Notes: generated from the letters alone by a model not told the origin. 64,000 nt of DNA from an uncultured Porphyromonas sp. (GCF_938023125.1 NZ_CALHDW010000002.1:116839-180838); one strand, 5' to 3'; positions 34,540 to 44,012 are shown, numbered from the stretch's first letter. Numbers and translations: made by a program.

Positions 34540-36993
34540 TTAGAGGGGATCTACGTCGAAGAGGATACGAGAGCGTCGGGCAGAAAGCGAGGTACGCTCC
34601 ACCTGATGGAGGATGCTTTTTAAGGCTTCGCGAATCTGCCTTGCCGAGTAGTTGGGAGCCAACTTGAGGGTAATCTGCCGAATGTACATGAGTCGTACGC
34701 GAGATACATAGGGCTTGATGGGGGCGGATACGTGAGCTAGTCCGGGGTAGCTCCCGAAGTGCCGGGAGAGGAGCGTTGCCGTCTCTATTGCATCTTCTTC
34801 CCTTGTGCTTTTAACTACTACCTGAATGATCCGCTCGTAGGGAGGGAAGCCGAAAAATGTGCGCTCCTGTAGTACCAACTCCGCGTACTTCTCCCTAAGT
34901 TCGCGAGAGGGCATGTCAAGATACTCGAAGAGAGGACGCTGCGTATCACTCGTTTGTAGGAGCATGAGAGCCTCGGGGTACTTTACAGCCAGGCGGTAGA
35001 GGAGGGCGAAGACTAATTCGTCTGTGCGGAAGTCGGGTAGGGCGAGCATGGCATCAAGTTGGGGTACTGCGACCAGTCCTACCCCCTGAATCGGAGCAAA
35101 GTGTGTGAGCATCTGAGTACCCACGTAGAGGGAGGCCTTCCCCTCCGCTAGCGCACTTCGGATGTGGCTTCGCTTTTCCTTGCCCGAGGTCGTATCGGCA
35201 TCAATGCGTACAATCTCCTCCCCGGGGTAGAGCGTGGCTAGTTCGTCCTCAATGCGTTCCGAACCGTATCCTACCTTCTTCAGCTCCTCCCGATCCGCTC
35301 CACAGTGTGGGCACTGCGGCGGTAGTGATAGATTGTAACCGCAGTAGTGGCAGGTGAGCCGATTCTCCATCTGATGGTAGGTGAGGCTTACATCGCAATG
35401 CAGGCAACGGATGCTCTTGCCGCACTTCTGGCACAAGATATAGGGCGCATATCCGCGTCGAGCACTTACCAAAACTACCTTCTCACCCTTCTTTAGCGTC
35501 TCGGAGATGGCCTCTCGGAGGGGGAGGCTCAGTAATGTCCCCGTCTTGAGGCGGCGAGTCGTGCGCTCGTAGTCCAAATCGATGGTGCGAAAGGTGGCTA
35601 GGGTAAACGACTCCTGAGACGCTGTAGCGGCATATTTGTCGTGGGCGACGTTGTGGTACGTCTCCATGGAGGGCGTTACGGAGGTGAGAAGTAGGGGAAT
35701 CTTGCTCTTGGTAGCCCTGTAGGCGAGTAGGTCTCGGGCATTGAAGCGAGGTGCCGGCTCCTGTTGCTTGTAGAGAGGATCCTGCTCCTCGGCTACGATG
35801 ATGAGTTTGACCCCCTCCAGCGGAAGCAGTGCCGCCATGCGACTTCCTACGACGATAAGAGGGGCGTCGCTCTCTGTCAGGCGGTAGCGTAGGGAGGCTC
35901 GTTCGCGGTCGGATAGACTGCTGGTGTAGAGATAGATCGGGGTCTCTTCGGGGAGCTTTAGTTGGGAGCAAAGTGAGGGGAGGTCGCCCTCTAATCCGCT
36001 ACTCTGAGGGAGTAAAAGGAGCACGCGTCCCCCTCGGGCTAGCACGGCGGCCGAGTAGGCTCCGATTCGCTCCAGTTCGTCGCTGTACGTTGCGGCGGTG
36101 TAGTAGTTGGGGCGATCGCTCTCCAAAGGTGGAAGATTCGGGGCTATTCGATACTCGGGAGGGCGGTCGGTAGAGGCATATTGCCGAAAGGAGCGTTCCA
36201 GCACCCCTTCGGAGAGGAGGTAACGCAGGGCGTTTTGTCGGTTGCTATCCCCGGCGATCAGTTCTTTTTCGCGGACGGAGCCGGAGAGAGAATGCTCCTG
36301 GTCGGGGAGAAGCTCCACAAAGCGGTAGAGCAATCGCGTTCGAGCAGGCCTTCGCTTATAGGCATCCAAGAGCAGGTTCAGAGCATCGTCCGATTGGTAC
36401 TTGGGGTTTAGGTAGAGCCATCGCTCCCCGATTCTTTTTTCTACTCCCCGTACTCGCTCCTTTAGGGAGAGGACGCCGTGGGCTACGAGCTGGTCGAAAA
36501 CGGAGAGTTTATTGCGCCCCGGGATGTATTGCAAGAGGGTTTCGAAGTGGATCCCTTTGCCTGTGATTGAGCGGAGATTCTCAATTACTTCGCTCTCGGT
36601 GCGCCCGAGGGAGGCGTCGGAGTCGGCTTGCTCGAAATCAATAAGTACCTCCGTTCGGCTCTCGGGTAGGAGCGTGGCAGGCAGAGCCGCGTGCAGCAGA
36701 TCTCCCGGCGTTGCCATGTAGTAAAGGGCAGCCCAGAGCCACGAGTCGATCTCTTCTTGGGAAATAATGGGAGCGTCGTCCGGTAGGTATCCTAAGGACT
36801 TTACCTTGTGCGTCTCCACTCCCAATGGAAGCGTAGGAGAGAGGCTCGCTATGATACCTACGTAGATGCGCTTCGCTCCGAATTGTACGACGCAGCGCAT
36901 ACCTACTCGCACTTTCGCCTCAAGCTCCTGGGGCACTCGGTAGTGGTAAAAGTCGCTTAGGCTTAGTGGGAGCAGTACGCCGGCGTACAACAT
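34540..36993 (-). CDS. priA: PriA-family primosomal protein with degenerate helicase motifs
   Basis: 817 residues, a full-length PriA: the N-terminal 3'-DNA-binding domain, then the helicase-like core, then the zinc-binding insert with eight cysteines in four CxxC pairs (521/524, 530/533, 548/551, 561/564), then the C-terminal domain. PriA loads the replicative helicase to restart stalled forks. The ATPase motifs appear lost. The Walker A loop (GVTGSGKTE in others) is replaced around residues 299-306 by TAATYSDE. The Walker B DEEH reads AEEQ (401-404). The block after GTQM (625-628) lacks the KGxDF sequence. The QVAGRAGR arginine-finger block reads RLAVKYPE (about 667-674). YKQQEPAPRFNARDL and other non-catalytic landmarks are kept. 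It follows the nfnB-like gene with a 6-base gap. Confidence 0.88.
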   Translation of the reverse strand: MLYAGVLLPLSLSDFYHYRVPQELEAKVRVGMRCVVQFGAKRIYVGIIASLSPTLPLGVETHKVKSLGYLPDDAPIISQEEIDSWLWAALYYMATPGDLLHAALPATLLPESRTEVLIDFEQADSDASLGRTESEVIENLRSITGKGIHFETLLQYIPGRNKLSVFDQLVAHGVLSLKERVRGVEKRIGERWLYLNPKYQSDDALNLLLDAYKRRPARTRLLYRFVELLPDQEHSLSGSVREKELIAGDSNRQNALRYLLSEGVLERSFRQYASTDRPPEYRIAPNLPPLESDRPNYYTAATYSDELERIGAYSAAVLARGGRVLLLLPQSSGLEGDLPSLCSQLKLPEETPIYLYTSSLSDRERASLRYRLTESDAPLIVVGSRMAALLPLEGVKLIIVAEEQDPLYKQQEPAPRFNARDLLAYRATKSKIPLLLTSVTPSMETYHNVAHDKYAATASQESFTLATFRTIDLDYERTTRRLKTGTLLSLPLREAISETLKKGEKVVLVSARRGYAPYILCQKCGKSIRCLHCDVSLTYHQMENRLTCHYCGYNLSLPPQCPHCGADREELKKVGYGSERIEDELATLYPGEEIVRIDADTTSGKEKRSHIRSALAEGKASLYVGTQMLTHFAPIQGVGLVAVPQLDAMLALPDFRTDELVFALLYRLAVKYPEALMLLQTSDTQRPLFEYLDMPSRELREKYAELVLQERTFFGFPPYERIIQVVVKSTREEDAIETATLLSRHFGSYPGLAHVSAPIKPYVSRVRLMYIRQITLKLAPNYSARQIREALKSILHQVERTSLSARRSRILFDVDPL

Positions 36994-36999
36994 TGTGGT

Positions 37000-38469
37000 T
37001 TAGTTACCGGAGAGGTAGCGGTGCATATTGGCTGCAGCTCGCCGACCGTCGCCCATGGCTAGGATGACCGTTGCGCCCCCTCGTACGATGTCGCCTCCGG
37101 CATACACATCCGGCAAGTCGGTCGCTCCTAGTTCGTTCACAACGATGGTACCCTTGGGAGTTACGTTAAGTCCCGAGAAGGTATTAGGGATAAGAGGATT
37201 GGGCGATACCCCGATGCTGACGACAACTACCTCTACAGGGATTTCCTCAATCGCTCCCTCTATAGGTATCGGCTTACGGCGCCCTGATGGGTCGGGTTCT
37301 CCTAGCTCCATCTTCTGTAAGCGCATCTTGGCCACGTGTCCCCTCTCATCGGCAAGATATTCGATAGGGTTGTGCAGCGTTAGGAACTCTACCCCTTCTT
37401 CCTTGGCGTGGGCTATCTCCTCTAGGCGCGCCGGCATCTCCTCTTCGCTACGGCGGTACACAATCATGGCGCGTTCAGCCCCTAGTCGCTTAGCTGTACG
37501 TACACTATCCATAGCGGTATTTCCGCCTCCTATCACGGCTACGTGCTGTCCGCGGAAAACAGGGGTCTCGCTATCAGGATCTCCTGCGTTCATCAGGTTT
37601 ACACGCGTTAGGTATTCGTTAGAAGACATTACGCCGATGAGGTTTTCCCCGGGAATGTTCATGAAGTTGGGCAACCCGGCTCCTGAGCCGACGAATAGCC
37701 CCGAGAATCCCATCTCGTGCAAGTCGTCGTACGAGAGGGTAGCCCCTATTATGGTATTGGTCTCAAAGGAGACACCCATTTGTTTGAGCAGCTCTATCTC
37801 CGCATCTACCACCTTATTGGGCAGACGGTACTCGGGGATACCATACTTCAGTACGCCCCCAATTTCGTGCAGAGCTTCGAATACTACCACTTCGTACCCT
37901 AGCTTTGCCATATCTCCGGCAAAGGACAATCCGGCAGGGCCACTCCCCACAACAGCAATCTTTTTGCCCGTGGGAGGGGCTAGGGTTGGCATCTCAACGG
38001 CATTGTGCTCTCGAGCCCAATCTGCGGCGAATCGCTCTAGGTAACCGATGGCAACAGCCGGTTTCTTCATCGTTTGGTATACGCACCGGCTTTCACATTG
38101 GCGCTCTTGAGGGCAGACACGACCACAAACGGCAGGCAAACTGGTTGTCTCTCGTAGCGTGGAAGCTGCGGCAGCAAAATTTCCGCGCTCTATTTCCTTT
38201 ATGAAAGAGGGGATATGGATGCCGACGGGGCACCCCTCCATGCAAGTTGGTTTGGCACAGTCTAGACAGCGACGAGCCTCCACAAGGGCTTGCTCCTCGG
38301 TTAACCCTTGATTTACCTCTTCTGTAAGTGTAGTGATGCGGTACTTGGGGTCTAGTTCGGGCATTTGGGCACGAGCTATGGCAGTACGCTCTTTGGGGGA
38401 GTGGCTCTTGCGTAGCTCTTCTCGCCAAGCTTGCTTTCGGCGTTCGGCAATTAGTTCATTCATTTCCAT
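37000..38469 (-). CDS. NfnB-like / GltA-like FAD-NAD(P)H oxidoreductase, iron-sulfur subunit
   Basis: 489 residues. N-terminal cysteine clusters (RRCLDCAKPTCMEGCPVG and AVCGRVCPQERQCESRC) bind two [4Fe-4S] centres. They are followed by the FAD motif VVGSGPAGLSFAGDM and the NADPH motif VIGGGNTAMDS. Sequences like this are often labelled small subunit of glutamate synthase. Here the gene directly follows one for an NfnA-like [2Fe-2S] flavoprotein and no large GltB subunit is present, so the pair is better read as NfnAB (NADH-dependent ferredoxin:NADP oxidoreductase) or sulfide dehydrogenase SudAB. That choice is inference. It is cytoplasmic. Confidence 0.8.
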   Translation of the reverse strand: MEMNELIAERRKQAWREELRKSHSPKERTAIARAQMPELDPKYRITTLTEEVNQGLTEEQALVEARRCLDCAKPTCMEGCPVGIHIPSFIKEIERGNFAAAASTLRETTSLPAVCGRVCPQERQCESRCVYQTMKKPAVAIGYLERFAADWAREHNAVEMPTLAPPTGKKIAVVGSGPAGLSFAGDMAKLGYEVVVFEALHEIGGVLKYGIPEYRLPNKVVDAEIELLKQMGVSFETNTIIGATLSYDDLHEMGFSGLFVGSGAGLPNFMNIPGENLIGVMSSNEYLTRVNLMNAGDPDSETPVFRGQHVAVIGGGNTAMDSVRTAKRLGAERAMIVYRRSEEEMPARLEEIAHAKEEGVEFLTLHNPIEYLADERGHVAKMRLQKMELGEPDPSGRRKPIPIEGAIEEIPVEVVVVSIGVSPNPLIPNTFSGLNVTPKGTIVVNELGATDLPDVYAGGDIVRGGATVILAMGDGRRAAANMHRYLSGN

Positions 38470-38488
38470 TGTAGTAGATATTAGAGGT

Positions 38489-39283
38489 TTATTTACCGAC
38501 GTCTTTATAGGAATTAAGACGCATCAATAGCTCATCAAAATCTACTTGATGGGCATCAAACTCCGGTCCATCAACGCAAACGAATTTGCGCTTCCCTCCC
38601 ACAGTTACACGGCAGGCTCCACACATCCCGGTGCCATCTACCATAATGGTATTGAGTGAAGCTATTGTGGGGATTTGGTACTTTGCCGTGAGAGCGGAGA
38701 CAAATTTCATCATAATGGCAGGGCCGATGGTCACGCACTTATCTACCTTTTCTCTTTGGATTATTTCCTCTACGCCCTCAGTTACGAGTCCCTTTTTCCC
38801 AAGTGAACCATCATCGGTCATAATGAGGACTTCGTCGCTAGCTTGGCGCATCTCCTTCTCTAGTATGACGAGATCTTTGGTACGAGCTGCTAGTACTACA
38901 ATTACTCTGTTGCCGGCTGCATGAAAGGCTTCTACGATGGGGAGCAACGGGGCAACACCAACACCCCCTCCGGCACATACAACAGTGCCCACTTTCTCTA
39001 TTTCAGTAGCCTGCCCAAGGGGACCTACCACATCGTGTACGTAGTCTCCTTCGTTGAGGGCAATAAGTTTCTTGGACGATTGTCCCACACCTTGTACTAC
39101 CAAAGTAATGGTTCCTTGGTTGAGGTCTGCACTTGCAATGGTTAGAGGAATGCGCTCGCTATGAGCATCGGCACGCACTATTACAAAGTTACCTGCACGC
39201 CTAGCTTTGGCAATACGCGGAGCCTCAATACGCAGCATAGCTACGTTTTGGGAGAAGTATTTCTTCTCTACAATTAAATTCAT
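38489..39283 (-). CDS. NfnA/SudB-like FAD- and [2Fe-2S]-binding oxidoreductase subunit
   Basis: 264 residues. A ferredoxin-reductase-type FAD/NAD module comes first (RIPLTIASAD for FAD; VCAGGGVGVAPLLP for NAD). The C-terminal iron-sulfur block is DGTGMCGACRVTV followed by KFVCVDGPEFD. The Asp plus three Cys arrangement fits the unusual [2Fe-2S] ligation described for NfnA of Thermotoga. With the following gene it would form a two-subunit complex that balances NADH, NADPH and ferredoxin in an anaerobe. The PyrK subunit of dihydroorotate dehydrogenase is a relative, but no pyrD is nearby. Confidence 0.82.
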   Translation of the reverse strand: MNLIVEKKYFSQNVAMLRIEAPRIAKARRAGNFVIVRADAHSERIPLTIASADLNQGTITLVVQGVGQSSKKLIALNEGDYVHDVVGPLGQATEIEKVGTVVCAGGGVGVAPLLPIVEAFHAAGNRVIVVLAARTKDLVILEKEMRQASDEVLIMTDDGSLGKKGLVTEGVEEIIQREKVDKCVTIGPAIMMKFVSALTAKYQIPTIASLNTIMVDGTGMCGACRVTVGGKRKFVCVDGPEFDAHQVDFDELLMRLNSYKDVGK

Positions 39284-39322
39284 TTCTCTCTTTCTTTCGG
39301 AAAATGTATAGTGGGGAATGGG

Positions 39323-40186
39323 TTATAGACCGGGCCAGAGATTTGAGTAATCTTTGGGGTCTATAGCCTCTACCTTTTGTTCAATATTGTCTTCGAGGTT
39401 TGGGAAAAAGTCGAAGTTCGTTTTATCCTCAAGCTCGTCTATGGAGCAGGCCAAAGGAGCTAATCCTCCCTTTAGTTTTTGACTATTTTCATGGCTAATC
39501 CAGAAGCCAAGAGACCTCCACTCTCCGTCTTTTTCTACGAGAATGGCCATCCAATAGTTGCGGGGAACGGCAATCTTACCGCCCGAGAGGGTAGGATAGA
39601 TACCTTCGGGAGCGAGAGTCCCCCCCTTGGCAATATACATCTTATCGGTTACAGCTTCGTTGCGAGCCCACTTCTGCACCACCTCCTCAAGTTGTCGCCA
39701 AGCGACCTGGTTAAAGGCGGCTTTCTGGGGGCTCATATTGGAGTAGTAGAACGTTTGTCGGTTGGCCTCGTCTGAGAATATTCGGTCGTGGGATGCTACC
39801 AGGTGCCCTCGGTCGTATCCTTTGAATGAGCTGCCATTTACTTCGTATTGGGCCGGAATAAAAGGATCCCATGCCCAAGCATTGCTGCGCTTACCGTTGA
39901 TTTGTTTGGTGTAGTTGTCGAAGCTAAAGCAGACCCAAAGGGCATGATGCAACTTGATATCGTACTCAAGCGAATAGTTTACTCGTGTACCATTGTTTAC
40001 CCGATGCGTAATGAAAAAATCCCCTTGACGCCCACGCACTTTGGGGCATTCTAGTAGAGAGGCATCTCCCGCTCCATTGGGTACATAGGGCGGTTGTGGC
40101 TTTTGCCGTGATTGACAGCCCCAGAGACCACTTCCTAGTAGCAGGGCTGAGATGCATGCTAAGATGAGTTGACTGGATTGTTTCAT
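39323..40186 (-). CDS. DNA/RNA non-specific endonuclease lipoprotein (NucA type)
   Basis: 287 residues. The signal peptide ends in a lipobox (SGLWGC), so it is likely lipidated and anchored outside the cytoplasm. The beta-beta-alpha-metal nuclease core has the DRGH motif (KGYDRGHLVAS, catalytic His) and the metal-binding Asn region YYSNMSPQKAAFNQ. Such secreted nucleases digest extracellular DNA or RNA for nutrients, biofilm remodelling or trap escape; the role here is inferred. A -7 box lies at 40256-40263. Downstream genes on the same strand begin 39 bases away. Confidence 0.88.
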   Translation of the reverse strand: MKQSSQLILACISALLLGSGLWGCQSRQKPQPPYVPNGAGDASLLECPKVRGRQGDFFITHRVNNGTRVNYSLEYDIKLHHALWVCFSFDNYTKQINGKRSNAWAWDPFIPAQYEVNGSSFKGYDRGHLVASHDRIFSDEANRQTFYYSNMSPQKAAFNQVAWRQLEEVVQKWARNEAVTDKMYIAKGGTLAPEGIYPTLSGGKIAVPRNYWMAILVEKDGEWRSLGFWISHENSQKLKGGLAPLACSIDELEDKTNFDFFPNLEDNIEQKVEAIDPKDYSNLWPGL

Positions 40187-40255
40187 ACTACTTTGTTCGT
40201 TTTTGAGGCAGAGATACTTCTATGAGATTCTTCCGTTGTACTAGTCTCTCTTTTG

Positions 40256-40263
40256 CAAAGGTA
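40256..40263 (-). promoter_or_regulatory. -7 box for the endonuclease gene
   Basis: CAAAGGTA on the plus strand reads TACCTTTG, a perfect TAnnTTTG, about 70 bases before the ATG at 40186. The -33 element is not clear. Confidence 0.5.
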
Positions 40264-40323
40264 CCAATTAACGCTAAAACCTTATAGCAGACTCCTCTCA
40301 AAGCCACTATTTATTAAAATAGA

Positions 40324-40350
40324 GCCCTCCTTCTGGAGAGAAGGAAGGGC
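40324..40350 (-). terminator. Terminator after nadA
   Basis: GCCCTCCTTCT pairs with AGAAGGAAGGGC with one bulged A, closing on a GGAG loop. On the minus strand it is followed by a T-rich tail (TCTATTTTAAT). It lies just past the nadA stop at 40361. Confidence 0.7.
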
Positions 40351-40360
40351 ATTGGACTGA

Positions 40361-41299
40361 TTACTTTATAGCTAGCATCCGCTGGATGGGTAGCAAGGCT
40401 CGCTCTCGCACTTTAGGATCGATTGTCACTACATGCTTCTCGTCTCGGAGGGCATCGCGTAGGTCGGTAAGCGTGGTGAGTTTCATATACTCGCAGTAGT
40501 GCTCTCGGGTGATAGGGATGAACTCGAGGTGAGGATATTGGTGTACGAGTTCCGTAATAGCTTCCTTTTCGGTGGCTACCACAAATTGCTTTTTATCGCT
40601 TTGTGCCGGATGCTTTAGGATGCCAGAGGTAGAGCCAACAAAGCAGCGAGGGTGCTCTAGAATACCCTTGTCTCCACAAGCAACCGACTCCGGATGGATG
40701 AGAATATCTGCATTGGGATAACGCTCAAGATACTCGCGGATGAGCTCGCTGGTAATGTGTCTGTGTACATAGCAATCGCCCTGCCAAATATCCATATTAC
40801 GCCCTGTTTTGAGGTTGATGTACTCCCCTAGGTTCTTGTCCGGACCAAAGAGGATGGGTACATCGAGGGGCAACGTCTCTATCACCTTGAGGGCATTGGC
40901 ACTCGTTACACAGTAGTCCGTTTCTGCTTTTACGGCAGCCGATGTATTTACGTAGCTTACAATAAGACCATTGGGGTGGTATTTGCGCCAGGTTGCCAGC
41001 CCTGCGGCTGTAACACTCTCGGCTAGGGAGCATCCGGCATTCTCTACGGGGATGAGCACTTTCTTCTCAGGAGAGATAATTGCTGCCGTCTCTGCCATAA
41101 AATGGACTCCGCAGAATACAATCACCTTTGCCTTTGTGGTGGCTGCGAGTTGGGATAAAGCCAAGGAGTCGCCCAGTATATCGGCAATAGCCTGCACTTC
41201 CGGACGAGCGTAATAATGCGCAAGTATAACAGCATCACGCTCTTTCTTCAGTTGTGCAATCTCTTCTGCAAGAGCCTTAACGTCTTCGTTGTTATTCAT
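40361..41299 (-). CDS. nadA: Quinolinate synthase
   Basis: 312 residues. NadA condenses iminoaspartate with dihydroxyacetone phosphate to quinolinate at a [4Fe-4S] cluster. Its cysteine ligand regions are FCGVHFMAETA, ESVACGDKG and HPRCFVGSTSG-like segments. It is cytoplasmic and oxygen-sensitive. It ends the nadB-nadC-nadA operon, with a 30-base gap from nadC and a terminator after it. Confidence 0.95.
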   Translation of the reverse strand: MNNNEDVKALAEEIAQLKKERDAVILAHYYARPEVQAIADILGDSLALSQLAATTKAKVIVFCGVHFMAETAAIISPEKKVLIPVENAGCSLAESVTAAGLATWRKYHPNGLIVSYVNTSAAVKAETDYCVTSANALKVIETLPLDVPILFGPDKNLGEYINLKTGRNMDIWQGDCYVHRHITSELIREYLERYPNADILIHPESVACGDKGILEHPRCFVGSTSGILKHPAQSDKKQFVVATEKEAITELVHQYPHLEFIPITREHYCEYMKLTTLTDLRDALRDEKHVVTIDPKVRERALLPIQRMLAIK

Positions 41300-41329
41300 T
41301 TTCTATCCCTTTTGGTTGAGGTAAAAATC

Positions 41330-42175
41330 TTATTGTATAAAGTTCATGCTAATGTCGAGAGCCTTTACGGAGTGAGTCAGAGCCCCTACACTAATGTAGT
41401 CTACCCCCAATGCTGCTACCTCACGGATGCGCTCGAGAGTCATGTTGCCCGAGGCCTCCACTGCGCAGCGATGATTGATCAAACGTACGGCCTCCAGCAT
41501 GGCTTCGTTGCTCATATTGTCTAGCATAATAATGTCTGCACCGGCAGAGAGAGCCTCTTCTACCTCTTGGAGGCAGGTGGTCTCTACCTCTACCTTAACG
41601 GAGAGGGGAAGTTGAGAGTGTACCATCTCTACCGCCTTTGTGATGCTCCCCACAGCCTTGATGTGGTTGTCTTTGAGCATAATCATATCGTACAAGCCCA
41701 TACGATGATTGCGCCCACCTCCGTGTCTCACCGCCATTTTATCGAGAAGTCGCAGCCCGGGAGCTGTCTTGCGCGTATCCAGGATATGCGTATTGGTGCC
41801 TTCGCAAGCGGCCACATAGCGGTGCGTTTCGGTAGCGATACCGGACATCCGTTGCATAAAATTTAGGAGAAGTCGCTCGGCGGTAAGGAGGGTAGCATAA
41901 GAGGCGGTGATGGCCATAATTTTATCTCCCTTCTGTACGGAGTCTCCGTCATTTACGAAGAGTTCTACCTTGTTGCTCCCACGCTTGTCGAGTACTCGTT
42001 GGGCTATCTCAATACCCGAGATAATGCCGGGGGCTTTGGCAGTGAGGAGTGCTGTTGCCTCAGTTACGTCGGGGAAGATCGATTCTGTGGTAAGGTCGCC
42101 TTGAGCAATATCTTCGTCAAAGGCAAGATCGATGAGACGATCTATTTTTTCTAATTCGTCGTGAGTTGCTTTCAT
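41330..42175 (-). CDS. nadC: Nicotinate-nucleotide pyrophosphorylase (carboxylating)
   Basis: 281 residues. It converts quinolinate and PRPP to nicotinate mononucleotide and CO2. Motifs include RKTAPGLRLLDKMAVRHGGG, EVEVETTCLQE, and ADIIMLDNMS near the C-terminus, all typical of NadC. Its ATG overlaps the nadB stop in an ATGA, so translation is coupled. It is cytoplasmic and probably hexameric or dimeric, as in the family. Confidence 0.95.
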   Translation of the reverse strand: MKATHDELEKIDRLIDLAFDEDIAQGDLTTESIFPDVTEATALLTAKAPGIISGIEIAQRVLDKRGSNKVELFVNDGDSVQKGDKIMAITASYATLLTAERLLLNFMQRMSGIATETHRYVAACEGTNTHILDTRKTAPGLRLLDKMAVRHGGGRNHRMGLYDMIMLKDNHIKAVGSITKAVEMVHSQLPLSVKVEVETTCLQEVEEALSAGADIIMLDNMSNEAMLEAVRLINHRCAVEASGNMTLERIREVAALGVDYISVGALTHSVKALDISMNFIQ

Positions 42176-43782
42176 AGAGAAACCAGACTGGAAGTCGTAA
42201 ATACTTGTTTTATACTCTCTTGAGTAATGAGGGAATGATATGCTTTGTCGTTGGGGAGTGTCTCGGGGTAGTCACTGCGGAAGTGCCCACCTCGGCTCTC
42301 TTTTCGTTCGAGAGCCGCCCTTACCAAACAACGAGCTAGGTGTAGTCTTTGGGAAACAACAGTGGCAGATAAGAGTTGTTGCGCAGGAGATGAGATTTCC
42401 GAGATAAGCCTATCGAGCTCCTCTAAAGCGGTAGAGAGAGAGGCTTCTGTGCGTACAATCCCCACGTGCTTCATGAGCAACTTCCCTAGTTGTAGCATGT
42501 AGTCCCTCCCATACTGTTCTCTCCACTCTTGCTCTTGAGCTACCGAAGAGAGGGGGAATTCTCGGTGGAGTAATGGAGACTCCGAAGGAAGAGATTGAGG
42601 ATAGGGGTGCTGATGGATGTGGTCTGCGATGCGTTTGCCAAAAACAAGACACTCAACAAGGGAATTAGAAGCTAAGCGATTGGCACCCATCACGCCCGTA
42701 GAGGCAACTTCTCCCACCGCATAGAGTTGTCGTACAGACGTAGCTCCATTAAGGTCCGTTGCCACTCCTCCCACGGTATAGTGAGCTGCCGGAGCTACGG
42801 GTATCTCTTGGGTAAGATCCAACCCTATATCGGTACAATGTTGGGCGATGGTGGGGAAGCGATGGCGTATATGCTCGGCATCAAGATGACGCAAGGAGAG
42901 GGTAACACTATCCCCTCCCTCGGCTTCTATTTGATGGAAGATTTCGCGTGCCACTACATCTCGGGGCGCAAGCTCTGCCAGCGGATGCTTTGCCAGCATA
43001 AAGCGTTCCCCCGATTTATTATAGAGGTGTGCTCCCTCCCCTCGTACTGCCTCGCTGATGAGGAATGAGGCCTGCCCCGGCACGTATAGAGCCGTTGGGT
43101 GGAATTGTACAAATTCGAGATCTCGCAGCGTGGCTCCTGCCGCTAATGCCATCCCCAATCCATCGCCTAGAGCCGTTGGAGGATTGGTCGTGGGGTGATA
43201 GAGAGCTCCGGCACCTCCGGTGGCTAGGATGGTCGCATGTGCGGTTATCGCTTCTGTCTCGTGCGACTTTTGATTATAGGTATAAAGTCCGAAGCATTGG
43301 CCTTGGGTTACAATTAGCCCTAGTGCAAAGTAGTGATCTAGGATCTTTATATTGGCCGTTTTGCGCACTTGCTCCGTCATAAAGGAGGTGACCATTCGGC
43401 CTGTGGCATCTCCTCCGGCATGTAAGATTCGTCTGTGATGGTGCCCTCCTTCTAGCCCTAATGCTAAGTGACCATCTTCGGTATCGAAGTGCATCCCTAA
43501 GTCGATCAATTCTTCGATACGTTGCGGCGCCTCTTCTGTCAGGATGCGTACAGCGGCTTCGGAGCATAGTCCGCGCCCTGCTTCAATCGTATCTTCGAAA
43601 TGATTTTTAGGGGTGTCACTTGCCTCTGTTACGGCAGCCATTCCCCCTTGTGCAAAATAGGAATTACTCTCCTCTAGGGTAGTGCAGGTAACAAGAGCTA
43701 CAGAGCCTTTGGAGGACAATAAGTATGCGGTATATAGACCCGCAAGCCCCCCTCCTACTACTACATAGTCGAACTGCATCAT
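42172..43782 (-). CDS. nadB: L-aspartate oxidase
   Basis: About 536 residues from the ATG at 43782 (43779 is equally possible). It oxidises aspartate to iminoaspartate, using FAD and, in anaerobes, fumarate as electron acceptor. The FAD-binding GGGLAGLYTA is at the start, with SYFAQGGMAAV, the catalytic-region HPTALYV and ANRLASNSLVECLVFG. An upstream in-frame ATG at 43821 would overlap the -7 box (43819-43826), so it is rejected. It heads the nadB-nadC-nadA operon. Confidence 0.94.
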   Translation of the reverse strand: MMQFDYVVVGGGLAGLYTAYLLSSKGSVALVTCTTLEESNSYFAQGGMAAVTEASDTPKNHFEDTIEAGRGLCSEAAVRILTEEAPQRIEELIDLGMHFDTEDGHLALGLEGGHHHRRILHAGGDATGRMVTSFMTEQVRKTANIKILDHYFALGLIVTQGQCFGLYTYNQKSHETEAITAHATILATGGAGALYHPTTNPPTALGDGLGMALAAGATLRDLEFVQFHPTALYVPGQASFLISEAVRGEGAHLYNKSGERFMLAKHPLAELAPRDVVAREIFHQIEAEGGDSVTLSLRHLDAEHIRHRFPTIAQHCTDIGLDLTQEIPVAPAAHYTVGGVATDLNGATSVRQLYAVGEVASTGVMGANRLASNSLVECLVFGKRIADHIHQHPYPQSLPSESPLLHREFPLSSVAQEQEWREQYGRDYMLQLGKLLMKHVGIVRTEASLSTALEELDRLISEISSPAQQLLSATVVSQRLHLARCLVRAALERKESRGGHFRSDYPETLPNDKAYHSLITQESIKQVFTTSSLVSL

Positions 43783-43818
43783 ATAGCTTCTCTTCTCTCT
43801 TCCAATTGAACGTTGGGG

Positions 43819-43826
43819 CAAAGGTA
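43819..43826 (-). promoter_or_regulatory. -7 box of the nadBCA operon
   Basis: CAAAGGTA reads TACCTTTG on the minus strand, a perfect TAnnTTTG. Transcription would begin near 43812, about 30 bases before the nadB ATG. Its position decides the nadB start. Confidence 0.55.
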
Positions 43827-43909
43827 CTCTTTTATTTATGATAAAATCAGGGAAAGAGGGCAGAGTAGGCGAGTATAAATGCTGCGTACCATATTCCCTG
43901 AGAAATGGT

Positions 43910-43917
43910 TACTTTTG
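43910..43917 (+). promoter_or_regulatory. -7 box for the DUF5606 gene
   Basis: TACTTTTG matches TAnnTTTG. It lies 96 bases before the ATG at 44013. The -33 box is not evident. Confidence 0.4.
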
Positions 43918-44012
43918 CGCTTGTAAGTGGTTACACAGAGGGGGAAACAACGAATTGCTACCTATAAAGAACCGCTACATTAGTTTAGACCAAAGAAAGT
44001 AATAGATATACT

